NCBI RefSeq assembly: GCF_003429005.1
Contig: NZ_QVQV01000009.1
Span: 124,001-188,000, forward strand
From: Paraburkholderia sp. DHOC27
GTDB taxonomy: Bacteria > Pseudomonadota > Gammaproteobacteria > Burkholderiales > Burkholderiaceae
Length of the DNA stretch: 64,000 nucleotides
Direction of reading: 5' to 3'
In this document: positions 16,581-25,030 of the stretch, in pieces
Numbering within the stretch: position 1 is the first letter of the stretch
Layout of the letters: each line of letters begins with the position of its first letter
Position numbers and translations under genes: made by a program
The notes under the pieces: generated by a model
Told to the model about the DNA's origin: nothing
Seen by the model: the letters and a program-made list of their open reading frames with translations, nothing else
The model's database searches: none

Positions 16581-17618
16581 ATGACCGACTTCCACAACGA
16601 CGCCCTTCAGGCGCTGTATTCCTCCGTTACGGAGCGGGCCGGCGCGCTTGCGCACGTGCCGCTGCATTCGCCGGGCTCCGCGGCGCGCAAGACGGTGGAC
16701 GGGAAAACGTATCTGTATTGGCGGGTGTATCTGGCCTCCGGCAAGCACATGGAAACCTCCCTGGGTCGTGACGGAGAACCCGCCACGGAGGCCGCCCTCG
16801 AAGCCAGGTTGCAGGAGAGCGCCGAAATGCGCACCCTCGCCGCAGATGTGCAGCTTCTGCGCAAGGCGGGCTTCGCCGCGGCGGACAATTCGTCCGCGCT
16901 CACCATTGCGACGCTCTTCAACGCCGGCATCTTCAGTCACGGTGGCGTACTGGTCGGCTCGCATGCCTTTGGCGCGTTGCAGAACAGTCTTGGCGTGCGG
17001 CTCGCTGCAAGCTACCGCACGGAGGATATCGACATTGGCAGTGCGGGGAATATCTCTGTGGCGATTCCGCAGAATCGCAGTTTCCTCGAGATTCTGCGTG
17101 ACAGCAGTTTGCCCTTTCTCGAAGTGCCGGATCTGGATTCCCGCAAGCCCGCCACCTCGTTCAAGGCACGCGGTCAGCATCTCAAGGTCGACCTGCTCGT
17201 GCCGGGCACCAAGGCCTATGAGACCAAGGCGCTGCCACATCTGCGCGCGCACGCCACGGGGCTGCCCTATTTCCGTTATCTGATGTCGAATACGTCGCGC
17301 GGCTTCGTGCTCGGCAAGGAGCACGCCGTTCCGGTGATGCTGCCGGACCCGGCAAGGTTCGCGCTTCACAAACTGATCGTGAGCACGCTGCGCACGGCGT
17401 CGCACGCGCTCAAGGCGGACAAGGACCGGCGTCAGGCCGCCGTGCTGATCGACGCGTTGCTGGAAAAGTTTCCGGAGTGGCTCACGGCGGCCGTGGACGC
17501 ACTCGAAGCCCGTGCCCGCCCCAGAGTCGCCACCGCCGCTGGCCGGACGCTCAATCTCACGCTCGGCCTCTCAGAGCGGGCGCAGGATTTTCTGGCCGAT
17601 CTGGCGGCTCAGTCGTAG
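16581..17618 (+). CDS. GSU2403-family nucleotidyltransferase-fold protein
   Basis: 345-aa protein of the NTP_transf_8/GSU2403 family. The nucleotidyltransferase core is visible as the helix-turn GGVLVGSHAFGALQNSLG (Gly126-Ser127) and the metal-binding acidic pair Asp149/Asp151 in YRTEDIDIG, with a further region 185-215 (HLKVDLLVPG) giving the third acidic residue Asp. The N-terminal 1-95 and C-terminal 240-345 parts are helical and typical of this family. It resembles, at fold level, AbiEii-type toxins and MNT enzymes, but the family's role is not established. It stands alone: no antitoxin-like partner is adjacent. Its upstream region is occupied by three operator-like inverted repeats, pointing to tight control. 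No strong ribosome-binding site precedes the ATG. Confidence 0.85.
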   Translation: MTDFHNDALQALYSSVTERAGALAHVPLHSPGSAARKTVDGKTYLYWRVYLASGKHMETSLGRDGEPATEAALEARLQESAEMRTLAADVQLLRKAGFAAADNSSALTIATLFNAGIFSHGGVLVGSHAFGALQNSLGVRLAASYRTEDIDIGSAGNISVAIPQNRSFLEILRDSSLPFLEVPDLDSRKPATSFKARGQHLKVDLLVPGTKAYETKALPHLRAHATGLPYFRYLMSNTSRGFVLGKEHAVPVMLPDPARFALHKLIVSTLRTASHALKADKDRRQAAVLIDALLEKFPEWLTAAVDALEARARPRVATAAGRTLNLTLGLSERAQDFLADLAAQS

Positions 17619-17640
17619 TTTTACTTTGCCCTCACTGCTG

Positions 17641-17680
17641 CGCAGTTCCGCGTGCGTCGAAGGATGCCCGCGGAACTGCG
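17641..17680. terminator. 12-bp stem hairpin between convergent genes
   Basis: CGCAGTTCCGCG (17641-17652) and CGCGGAACTGCG (17669-17680) are a perfect inverted repeat with a 16-nt loop, 22 bp after the nucleotidyltransferase stop. There is no T run, so it may be a rho-assisted or processing hairpin rather than a classical terminator. Confidence 0.5.
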
Positions 17681-17683
17681 CGC

Positions 17684-17723
17684 GTCACGTCAGGTCACGT
17701 CAAGTCACGTCACGTCACCTGGG
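17684..17723. repeat. 10-bp tandem repeat (GTCACGTCAn)
   Basis: Units GTCACGTCAG, GTCACGTCAA, GTCACGTCAC and a decayed GTCACCTGGG follow without gaps at 17684, 17694, 17704 and 17714. They lie just after the CMD-family gene's stop codon in the convergent spacer. Confidence 0.8.
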
Positions 17724-17726
17724 CGG

Positions 17727-18281
17727 TCACTCCGCGAACGGCAGGGTGTCCTGACCGTGCGCGCGCATGTCGAATACATTCAGCGTCATCGCCACCAGCG
17801 CGTAGTAGCCGAGGAGCCCAACCAGGTTGATCGTCACCTTATGCCCGAAGCGCGCCACGGTCGCCGCGTAGGTCGGATCGGAGACGCGTCGGGCGTCGTA
17901 CAACTCGGTAGCGAAGGTGTAGATCAGCGCATCGTCGGGGTCTGAAAAAGCGGGAACCTGACCCACGCGGATCGCCTCGGCGTCGTGCGGCGAGACGCCT
18001 GCTTCGAGCGCGATCGGATAGTGGATGTACCACTCCGCCTGCGCCTGCCAGCGCGCGGCCGTCACGAGAATCGCCAGTTCGGAGAGGCGCAGCGGCAAAC
18101 CGGTGTGATAGCGGCAAAACGCGCCCAATCGTTGCGCCTGTTGCGCGAGTTCCGGGCTATGAATCCAGCCCAGAAACGGCCCATTCAGATTGCCACGCGG
18201 ACCCGACAGAATCTCCTCGAGAACCGCCTTCTGCTCGGGCGTGGCGTACGATGCGTCGAAATGCGGCAAACGGTCAGTCAT
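17727..18281 (-). CDS. carboxymuconolactone decarboxylase-family protein
   Basis: 184-aa all-helical protein of the CMD/AhpD superfamily. The central core (about residues 45-110, with GAFCRYHTGLPLRLSELAILV and AARWQAQAEWYIHYPIAL) matches the family; the classical AhpD CxxC pair is absent (a single Cys sits before RYHTGL), so it is not a standard AhpD-type peroxidase partner and is closer to gamma-carboxymuconolactone decarboxylase-like proteins of unknown substrate. Start ATG 18281; GTG 18293 is possible. It lies downstream of the aminotransferase gene on the same strand with about 106 bp between, a spacer rich in TCACGC repeats, so it may belong to the same unit. Confidence 0.85.
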   Translation of the reverse strand: MTDRLPHFDASYATPEQKAVLEEILSGPRGNLNGPFLGWIHSPELAQQAQRLGAFCRYHTGLPLRLSELAILVTAARWQAQAEWYIHYPIALEAGVSPHDAEAIRVGQVPAFSDPDDALIYTFATELYDARRVSDPTYAATVARFGHKVTINLVGLLGYYALVAMTLNVFDMRAHGQDTLPFAE

Positions 18282-18387
18282 GGAAAGTCTCACTAGTCAT
18301 GGAGAAGCGCGCTACGGGTGTCCCTGGTTCGGCTCACACAGGGTCACGCCGCAGCACGGGTCACGCCATATCACGCGCTGTCACGCT

Positions 18388-19734
18388 TCACGCGGCATTG
18401 AGCGCGCCGCTGGAAATCAGCGCGACGTCGATGGCATCCGCGAGGCGGCTGACAATGGCGTCGATGTCCTGCGCCGTGCAGATGAACGGCGGCGCGAGCA
18501 ACACATGATCGCCCTCTTTGCCGTCCACCGTCCCGCCCATCGGATACACCATCAGGCCGCGCGCGAAGGCCTCGCGTTTGATGGCCGCATGCAGTTTCAG
18601 GCGCGCGTCGAACGGCTGTTTGGTGGCGCGCTCGCGCACCAGTTCAACGCCGACAAAGAGTCCCCGCCCGCGCACGTCACCGATATGGGGATGCTGCGCA
18701 TAACGCGCGCGCAGCGCCGCGCGCAACTGCTCGCCACGCGCCTGCACGTTGTCGAGCAACCTGTCTTCCGCGATGACCCGTTGCACCTCGAGCGCCGCCG
18801 CGCACGCAGTAGCGTGACCGATATACGTATGTCCATGCTGGAAAAAGCCCGAGCCGCCGACGATGGTCTGATAGATGCGATCACTGACGAGCGTTGCGCC
18901 AATCGGCTGATAGCCCGCGCCGAGCCCCTTCGCGATGGTCAGCAGATCGGGCGCCACACCGTCTTCCTCGCACGCGTAAAGATAGCCCGTGCGCCCCATT
19001 CCCGACATGATTTCATCGAGAATCAGCAGCACGCCGTAGCGGTCACACACTGCGCGGATCTTGCGGAAATATTCACGCACTGGTGGCACGGCGCCGGCCG
19101 TTGCTCCGACCACCGTCTCCGCGACGAACGCGGCCACGGTGTCCGCGCCGAGTTCGAGAATCTTATGTTCGAGTTCGTCGGCGAGCCGCTGTGCAAAAGC
19201 CTCTTCTGTTTCGTCCGCGCGTTGCTCACGGTACGCGTAACACGGGCTCACGTGATGCGCTTCGATCAGGATGGGCAGAAACGGCTCGCGACGCCACGCG
19301 TTACCGCCAATGGCCAGCGCGCCGAGCGTGTTGCCGTGATAACTCTGGCGGCGCGCAATGAAATGACGGCGTTGCACCTCGCCCTTCTCGACGAAATACT
19401 GCCGCGCCAGCTTCAGGGCCGCTTCCATCGCTTCAGAACCGCCGGAGACGAAGTACACATGGTTCAACCCCTGCGGTGCGTCGGCCACGAGGCGCTCGGC
19501 CAGTTCTTCAGCGGCCTGCGTCGTAAAGAACGCCGTATGCGCATACGGCAGTTGCTGCGCCTGACGCTTGATCGCGTCGATCACGCGCTGATTGCTATGA
19601 CCGAGACACGACACTGCGGCGCCGCCCGAAGCGTCGATGTAGCGCTTGCCAGTGGAATCGATGATCTCGATGCCGTCGCCCGCAACGGCAACGGGTAAAA
19701 CCTGTTTCGGGGCACGGTGAAAAACGGTGGACAT
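18388..19734 (-). CDS. class III PLP-dependent aminotransferase
   Basis: 448-aa pyridoxal-phosphate enzyme moving an amino group between an omega-amino compound and a keto acid. Diagnostic stretches: phosphate-binding VSGGSEAMEAALKLARQY near residues 96-113, SYHGNT 131-136, Asp240-Glu241 in LLILDEIMSGMGRTG, and Schiff-base Lys269 in LTIAKGLGAGYQPIG. Length is normal for class III. Its gene starts 40 bp after the stop of the C45 hydrolase, so the two are almost certainly one operon. That suggests the hydrolase frees an amine or amino acid that this enzyme then deaminates; the substrate is not identifiable. Confidence 0.94.
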   Translation of the reverse strand: MSTVFHRAPKQVLPVAVAGDGIEIIDSTGKRYIDASGGAAVSCLGHSNQRVIDAIKRQAQQLPYAHTAFFTTQAAEELAERLVADAPQGLNHVYFVSGGSEAMEAALKLARQYFVEKGEVQRRHFIARRQSYHGNTLGALAIGGNAWRREPFLPILIEAHHVSPCYAYREQRADETEEAFAQRLADELEHKILELGADTVAAFVAETVVGATAGAVPPVREYFRKIRAVCDRYGVLLILDEIMSGMGRTGYLYACEEDGVAPDLLTIAKGLGAGYQPIGATLVSDRIYQTIVGGSGFFQHGHTYIGHATACAAALEVQRVIAEDRLLDNVQARGEQLRAALRARYAQHPHIGDVRGRGLFVGVELVRERATKQPFDARLKLHAAIKREAFARGLMVYPMGGTVDGKEGDHVLLAPPFICTAQDIDAIVSRLADAIDVALISSGALNAA

Positions 19735-19774
19735 GAGCGTTCCTTATCGCATGAAGGTACGGGGCCGCAGCGCG

Positions 19775-20827
19775 TTAGCGCGGCCCGGTGGGCGTGTGAG
19801 CGGTGTTCGGGATAAACGTATCGAAAGCGCAATGGCTCTGCTGGTACACCTGCATCGCCACGCCGTCCGCTTCGAGGCGAAAGAGCGCGGTGGCAAGGGT
19901 GTTTTCGTCGTCGGGGTCGTTGGGGTCGTCGCGGTAGATCGGCAAGCCAGCCGGTGCCCGATCGTGCAGCACGCGCAACAGTGCCTGGTCCGTCACGCTG
20001 CCGCGCAATGATGCGAGCAAGGTGTCGACGCGTGCCTGCCGGTCGCGCGACGAGTCGGTCACGATCTGCGCTTCGGCTTCGCAACCTGGATGGATCATGT
20101 GATTGGCGTGTCCCGACAGCGTGATGTCGGTCACGATCGAGCAGCGCGCGGCGCTAGCCTCGATGCTCAGCAAACGGGAATCGCCCGCGCTGCCCAAGGT
20201 GTGGTGAAAGCCGCTCGCGCGAGGCGTGTCGCGCAGCAGGTGGACGGCTTCATCCAGTGAACTCGCGTCGAGTACGGCGCGCGCGAGCAGCATGCGCGGT
20301 ACGCCCGCAGCCGGTTCGCGAATGCGCAGATTGTTGATGGCCTGCACGAGGCCCGCGCGACTCGCGGCGAACGTGTGGCCAGGCAATGAACCAGGGTAGT
20401 AGAAGCTGACGAAGCCGGGTTTGCCCACTGGCTGCACGTCCACCAGAAAGCAACGCGAACGCAGATACGGGTCGCCGTCTTCGTTATGCGCAATGAGGCG
20501 CGCATGCTCCGACGCCGCCGCGAGCGTGGTGCAGCCGTCCGGCGCGTTGTGGATCAACTCGCCACGGCAGTTCCAGAGAAACACGTCTTCGACGGACCAG
20601 CCCAAGCCGGCGGCCATGCCTGCGAGTTCGGCCATCAGCCCTGGAAAATGCGCTTCAGCCGCGTCGCGCAGCGCGTTCACAAAAGGATGGCCACGCCATT
20701 GACTGACCCGCTGCCAGGCCGAGCTTTGCTGCATGTAACCGGCCATGATCGGCCGCGCCAGTTCGCCCAGCCGGTAACCAATATCGTCCGGCTGACCCGT
20801 CACCCGGAAAAGACTCCATTGCTGCAT
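19775..20827 (-). CDS. C45-family autoproteolytic acyltransferase/hydrolase
   Basis: About 350-aa Ntn-hydrolase related to fungal isopenicillin-N acyltransferase. These precursors cut themselves to expose an N-terminal cysteine nucleophile; here the candidate is Cys99 in APDGCTTLAA, preceded by an N-terminal propeptide of about 98 residues containing LAGMAAGLGWSVEDVFLWNC. The following strand AHNEDGDPYLRSRCFLV matches the family (HNEDWD-like). Bacterial members cleave amide bonds in N-acylated amino acids, beta-lactams or related amides; substrate unknown. Start ATG 20827 has GAGGCGA upstream. It is the first gene of the operon with the aminotransferase; promoter and palindrome upstream are described separately. 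Confidence 0.86.
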   Translation of the reverse strand: MQQWSLFRVTGQPDDIGYRLGELARPIMAGYMQQSSAWQRVSQWRGHPFVNALRDAAEAHFPGLMAELAGMAAGLGWSVEDVFLWNCRGELIHNAPDGCTTLAAASEHARLIAHNEDGDPYLRSRCFLVDVQPVGKPGFVSFYYPGSLPGHTFAASRAGLVQAINNLRIREPAAGVPRMLLARAVLDASSLDEAVHLLRDTPRASGFHHTLGSAGDSRLLSIEASAARCSIVTDITLSGHANHMIHPGCEAEAQIVTDSSRDRQARVDTLLASLRGSVTDQALLRVLHDRAPAGLPIYRDDPNDPDDENTLATALFRLEADGVAMQVYQQSHCAFDTFIPNTAHTPTGPR

Positions 20828-20947
20828 CGACACTCGCCTCGCTTACGTCACGTTCCTGATTGATTGCTCACTGGTTGATGGTGCATGCATCGCAGTATCT
20901 GCAACGCTGAAACCCATCAATACGATCAATTCAACACTCGATACTAA

Positions 20948-20977
20948 TTTATACATACAAACAACATATGTTGTCAA
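20948..20977 (-). promoter_or_regulatory. sigma-70 promoter with palindromic operator upstream of C45 gene
   Basis: On the minus strand TTGACA (20977-20972) and TATAAA (20953-20948) are separated by 18 bp. A perfect 14-bp palindrome ACAACATATGTTGT (20961-20974) overlaps the -35 and fills half the spacer, so a bound regulator would block polymerase. A closely related sequence precedes the RpiR regulator gene (21910-21924). Confidence 0.7.
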
Positions 20978-21027
20978 CGTGGATATGCGCGTGCACGTGA
21001 GTGAGTCACGCAGGTTTAATTCAAGGC

Positions 21028-21888
21028 TTAAGGAACGTACGCGCCCTTGGCATGGAGCGAGCGCTCGGCAATCTCGAGCTGGGCGACCGCATCGCCGCCT
21101 TCGAGCGCGAGCAGATGCGCGACCAGCGATTCGGCCAGGCCCGTGGCCGCCACCAGCGAGGGGAAAAACGAGGGACTCTCGTGCGAAAAGATCAACACCT
21201 TGTCGGCATTGAGGGCGATCGGCGCGACCGCGCTGTCAGTGATCGCGATCAGTTTGCTGCCCTTCTCCAGCGCCGCTTCCGCCACCCGCGCCGCTTCCAT
21301 CGAGTACGGCGCAAAGCTGATCACGATGGTGGCGCTGTCACGCGTGATGCTGCGCAACTGCATTTCCAGCGTGCCGGCTTCGCCAGTCAGCAGCGAGACG
21401 GATGGGCGAAACAGCCGGTAGCCATACACGAGGCCGAAGGCCACCGCATAACAGGAGCGGAAGCCGGCGACGTGCACGTGAGACGCGCGTCGCAGCAGAC
21501 GCGCCGCCTCGATCACGACACGTCCGTTGTGCGCTGCGGTGACATCCAGATTATGTTGCTGTGCAACCAGCAGATCGTTGGCAAGCGCGTCTTTGGCATT
21601 GGCCTTGACGAGCGAACGCGCGCGCGTGGTGAGCGGCTCGGGACGCGTGCGAACGCGTGCCACGAAAAGATTGCGCAGCTCGTTCCAGCCAGGAAAGCCG
21701 AGTTGCTGCGAGAGCCGCACCAGCGACGCCGGTTGCACCTGAGCGCGCTCGGCCACCTTGCGCATGGACGACACGGCGACTTCGTCGGGATGGTCCAGCA
21801 GGAACGCCGCGCCCATCTGGAACTGCGGACTCAGTTCGGAAAAGCGCGCCCGGATCAGGGCGGCGAGCTGGTCGAAACTGTCGGGCAT
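21028..21888 (-). CDS. MurR/RpiR family transcriptional regulator
   Basis: 286-aa regulator with an N-terminal RpiR helix-turn-helix domain (1-78; MRKVAERAQVQPASLVRLSQQLGFPGWNELR is the recognition region) and a C-terminal SIS sugar-phosphate-binding domain (about 115-250; VHVAGFRSCYAVAFGLVYG, then VISFAPYSMEAARVAEAA). SIS-domain regulators sense phosphorylated sugars or similar ligands. Start ATG 21888 begins MPDSFDQLAAL. It lies upstream of, and on the same strand as, the C45 hydrolase and aminotransferase, separated by 200 bp. A TTGACAACAnATGTT sequence occurs in front of both units, indicating autoregulation and control of the operon. Confidence 0.92.
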   Translation of the reverse strand: MPDSFDQLAALIRARFSELSPQFQMGAAFLLDHPDEVAVSSMRKVAERAQVQPASLVRLSQQLGFPGWNELRNLFVARVRTRPEPLTTRARSLVKANAKDALANDLLVAQQHNLDVTAAHNGRVVIEAARLLRRASHVHVAGFRSCYAVAFGLVYGYRLFRPSVSLLTGEAGTLEMQLRSITRDSATIVISFAPYSMEAARVAEAALEKGSKLIAITDSAVAPIALNADKVLIFSHESPSFFPSLVAATGLAESLVAHLLALEGGDAVAQLEIAERSLHAKGAYVP

Positions 21889-21909
21889 GCGGTGTTTCCG
21901 GGAAGTAAC

Positions 21910-21924
21910 TTGACAACAAATGTT
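21910..21924. promoter_or_regulatory. operator-like sequence upstream of RpiR gene
   Basis: TTGACAACAAATGTT at 21910-21924 is 22 bp upstream of the RpiR ATG. Read on the plus strand it matches the minus-strand sequence TTGACAACATATGTT at 20977-20963 in 14 of 15 positions, including the palindromic core. Confidence 0.65.
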
Positions 21925-21970
21925 ACCACCCGGCGTGCGACTGGAAGCGTACGGTTGAGGGGGGCGCCGC

Positions 21971-23407
21971 TCATTGCGAGGCGATCCCCGGCACCTTGCT
22001 GACCGCCACGGTATCGTTCGCGCTCCACCCGCCTCCCAGTGAGCGATACAACGCCACCGCCGCCAGCGCCTTGTCCCGACTCGCCAGATTGAGCGCATCC
22101 GAGTCGCGCAAAAACACTTCCTGCGCGGACAGAACGTCGAGGAAGTCCGTCGCGCCGCCCTTGTAAAGCTCGTTGGCAAGCCGCAGCGATTTGTCCGACG
22201 CACCCAGTGCCGACCTCAGGTTGGCCGTCTGGTCGTTACGCCCAATCAGGTCGGCGCGTGAATCCTCGACCTCGCGCAGCGCCTGCAGAATGGTTTGCTG
22301 GAGATTCAACTGCGACTCCTGCATCCTGCTTTCGCTCTGATTGATATCCGCCGTGATTCGCCCGGCGTTGAAGATCGGGCTGGTGGCGCTAAGCGCGGCG
22401 CTGAACAGGTTGTCGGTCAACGTCGGTGCGCCCACATACGAGGCAGCCAGCAGGCCATCAGCCAGATTCAGATTGAACTTCGGATAACGCTCTGCCTTGG
22501 CTACGCCCACCTGGGCCGCCCGTTGTTCGACACGCGCGTACGCGGTGAGCACGTCGGGCCGCCGCAACAACGCTTCGGATGGCAACGTGGTGGGTGCCGT
22601 GCCGGCTGGCGTCGGAATGGCCGCGGGCGTGGACAACACCAGCGCATCCACCGACTCAGGCGTTCTGCCCGAATACACGGCGATCAGGTCGAGTTGCTGC
22701 TGGATGGTGGCCTGTGTCGGTGCGATGCGCGACTTCAGCGCATCCAGTTGATTCTGAGCGCGGCTGACGTCGAGCTCCGTGGAGAGACCGAAGTGCAGGC
22801 GCTCCTGCGTCAACTGCAAGGCGCGGTTGCGAATCTCCAGATTGTCCTGGAGGATTTTCATTTCCGCCTGGGCCCAACGCAGGTCCACGTAGGCGGCGGC
22901 GGTATCGGCGGCGAGCGCGAGTCGCACTTCGTCCTCGGCGTGCTGCTGCCCCACCAGGGTGGATTCGGCCGCAAGCAGGTCGAGACGTTCGCCACCAAAC
23001 ACGTCGGGCGACCAGTTCAACGCCAGTCCGACACCGCCCTGGCGCACGTATCCCAACGGCGGCGGCGTGTTCTGCCGGGCATCCGCCACCTGGGCCGTCG
23101 CGTCGAGTTCCGGCAGTAGCACCGCGCGCTTTTGCGTGGTGAGCGACTGCGCCTGCTTCACGCGTTCCTCGGCTGCCTTGAGATCCAGATTGCCGGTCAG
23201 CACGGTGTCGATCAACTTGTCGAGCGTCGGGTCGTTGAACTGCGCCCACCAGACTTTCGCATCCGTACCGCTGGCCGGTACATCGACCGACCACGTGGAC
23301 GGCGCCACCGTCGATACGGTGTCTTTCAGTTCGGGATGGGTGGCCGGCTGCACGGCACACGCCGCCATCAACAGGCTTGCCGCCGCAGCGATCAAAAGCT
23401 TTTTCAT
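21971..23407 (-). CDS. RND/EmrAB-type efflux outer-membrane lipoprotein (OprM/NodT family)
   Basis: 478-aa TolC-like outer-membrane factor forming the exit duct of a tripartite pump. It starts with a lipoprotein signal peptide; the lipobox LMAAC puts the lipidated cysteine at residue 17. Two repeated OEP domains follow (about 70-265 and 285-470), with typical coiled stretches such as RALQLTQERLHFGLSTELDV and LRLANELYKGGATDFLDVLSAQ. It is the last gene of the marR-emrA-emrB-oprM order: its start is 12 bp after the EmrB stop, so translation is probably coupled. No terminator is obvious behind it. Confidence 0.93.
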   Translation of the reverse strand: MKKLLIAAAASLLMAACAVQPATHPELKDTVSTVAPSTWSVDVPASGTDAKVWWAQFNDPTLDKLIDTVLTGNLDLKAAEERVKQAQSLTTQKRAVLLPELDATAQVADARQNTPPPLGYVRQGGVGLALNWSPDVFGGERLDLLAAESTLVGQQHAEDEVRLALAADTAAAYVDLRWAQAEMKILQDNLEIRNRALQLTQERLHFGLSTELDVSRAQNQLDALKSRIAPTQATIQQQLDLIAVYSGRTPESVDALVLSTPAAIPTPAGTAPTTLPSEALLRRPDVLTAYARVEQRAAQVGVAKAERYPKFNLNLADGLLAASYVGAPTLTDNLFSAALSATSPIFNAGRITADINQSESRMQESQLNLQQTILQALREVEDSRADLIGRNDQTANLRSALGASDKSLRLANELYKGGATDFLDVLSAQEVFLRDSDALNLASRDKALAAVALYRSLGGGWSANDTVAVSKVPGIASQ

Positions 23408-23419
23408 GACTGACCTCGA

Positions 23420-24991
23420 TTAATGTGCGTCCGGCGGAGGGGCCGAATTGGAGAACGGATTCGAGAAGAACACGCTGAACACCGCGACGACAAAACACAG
23501 GGACAGCACGTAAAAGGTGTCCGAGAAAGTGAGCGTGAGTGCTTCGCGATAAATCAGATGCTGCAAGGAGGCGAGACCGGACTGCGATGCGTTGACCGCA
23601 TCGCCCGCCGTCAGCGCCCAGTGCTGAACCTGCTGATTCAGCACGCTCACCACTTGCGGCGCACCTGCGGTAACACTCTCGTTCAGCCGCAGATAGTGGA
23701 AATTCAGGCGGTCGTTGAGCATGGTCGCGCTGACCGCAATGCCGATCGCGCCGCCGAGGTTTCGCATCAGATTGAACAGGCCGCTGGCCGACTTGAGACG
23801 CGAGGCAGGCAGCGAGCCGAGCGCCATCGTCACGATCGGTGCAATACAGAACTGTTGTCCGATACCGCGCAGCGCCTGCGGCAGCAGCAATTGCTGCCAG
23901 CCCCAGTCGTGCGTCAATGGCACGTACAGATAACAGCCAATGCCGAACAGCACGAGCCCGAACACCATCAGGACGCGCAGGCTGATGTAGCGGGTCGCGA
24001 ACGCGTACACCACCAGTCCCAGCAACTGGAATCCGCCTACTGACAGCAACGCAATGCCGATCTGCAGCGAATTGAAGCCGCGAACCTGCGCGAGGAACAG
24101 CGGCGTCAGGAACACCGACACGAAGATGCCGATCCCGGTGATGAACGACAGCAGGCTGCCAATCCCAAAGTTACGCACGAACAACGCGCGGATATCGACG
24201 ATGGTCTCTTTGGCCGTGAAGGCGTGCACGATGAACAGGAAACCACAGATCGCCGAAATCCACGTACAGGCGATGATGATATGGTCTCCGAACCAGTTCT
24301 TGCGTGGCCCCTCTTCCAGCACATACTCCAGACAGCCGAGAAAACCCGACATCAAAAGAATGCCCAGATAGTCACCCGACTTCAGCAGCTTCAGATCCGG
24401 CGCATCGATATTGACGTACTTCGGTACGAGCGCGGCGACGAACACACCAGGGATGAGATTCAGATAGAAGAGCCAATGCCACGACCACTGATCCGTGATC
24501 CAGCCGCCAATCACCGGCCCCACGGCCGGCGCAAGCGACGCCAGCGCGCCGATCGTGGTCGAGGCCACGATGCGTTGCTTGCCGGGAAACAGCACGAACG
24601 CCGTGGTAAAGACGGTCGGGATCATCGCGGCACCCAGCGCGCCTTGCAGTCCGCGAAACAGGATCATCGAGTTGATGTCCCACGCAATGCCGCACAACAT
24701 GCTGGTGATCGTGAATCCCACCGCGGACGCGACGAACAGCCAGCGCGTCGAAAACACTTTGGACAGCCAGCCCGACATCGGAATCACGAGAATTTCCGCG
24801 ATGAGGTAGGCAGTCTGCACCCAGGACAGCTCGTCCTGACTTGCCGACAGTCCACCGCCAATGTCGCGCAGGGACGAGGCCACGATCTGGATATCCAGCG
24901 TTGCCATGAAAAACCCCAGGCACATCAGCGCGAAAGCAAACACGCGTTGCTTTAACGGCTGTAAGGCGGGGTCAGCGAATTGGGTCGTCAT
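23420..24991 (-). CDS. DHA2-family drug:H+ antiporter (EmrB-like)
   Basis: 523-aa inner-membrane transporter with 14 predicted helices. The first helices contain LGFFMATLDIQIVASSLRDIGG, the DHA2 motif LDxxIV, followed by LSWVQTAYLIAEIL; motif C-like GPVIGGWI occurs in helix 5. Such proteins export hydrophobic drugs, uncouplers or aromatic acids in exchange for protons. It is preceded by the HlyD/EmrA adaptor (39-bp gap) and followed by the outer-membrane duct, giving a complete three-component envelope-spanning pump. Control by the MarR regulator upstream is expected. Substrate unknown. Confidence 0.94.
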   Translation of the reverse strand: MTTQFADPALQPLKQRVFAFALMCLGFFMATLDIQIVASSLRDIGGGLSASQDELSWVQTAYLIAEILVIPMSGWLSKVFSTRWLFVASAVGFTITSMLCGIAWDINSMILFRGLQGALGAAMIPTVFTTAFVLFPGKQRIVASTTIGALASLAPAVGPVIGGWITDQWSWHWLFYLNLIPGVFVAALVPKYVNIDAPDLKLLKSGDYLGILLMSGFLGCLEYVLEEGPRKNWFGDHIIIACTWISAICGFLFIVHAFTAKETIVDIRALFVRNFGIGSLLSFITGIGIFVSVFLTPLFLAQVRGFNSLQIGIALLSVGGFQLLGLVVYAFATRYISLRVLMVFGLVLFGIGCYLYVPLTHDWGWQQLLLPQALRGIGQQFCIAPIVTMALGSLPASRLKSASGLFNLMRNLGGAIGIAVSATMLNDRLNFHYLRLNESVTAGAPQVVSVLNQQVQHWALTAGDAVNASQSGLASLQHLIYREALTLTFSDTFYVLSLCFVVAVFSVFFSNPFSNSAPPPDAH

Positions 24992-25030
24992 GATGGGCTC
25001 CGGGCTTCTCAGTTGCCGCTCATTTGCCGT

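Noticed and set aside
17684..17723. CRISPR or satellite array
   Set aside because: 10-bp units without spacers; plain tandem repeat.
18190..19698. Rightward 502-residue frame opposite the aminotransferase gene
   Set aside because: Shadow of the PLP enzyme gene; no recognisable domain.
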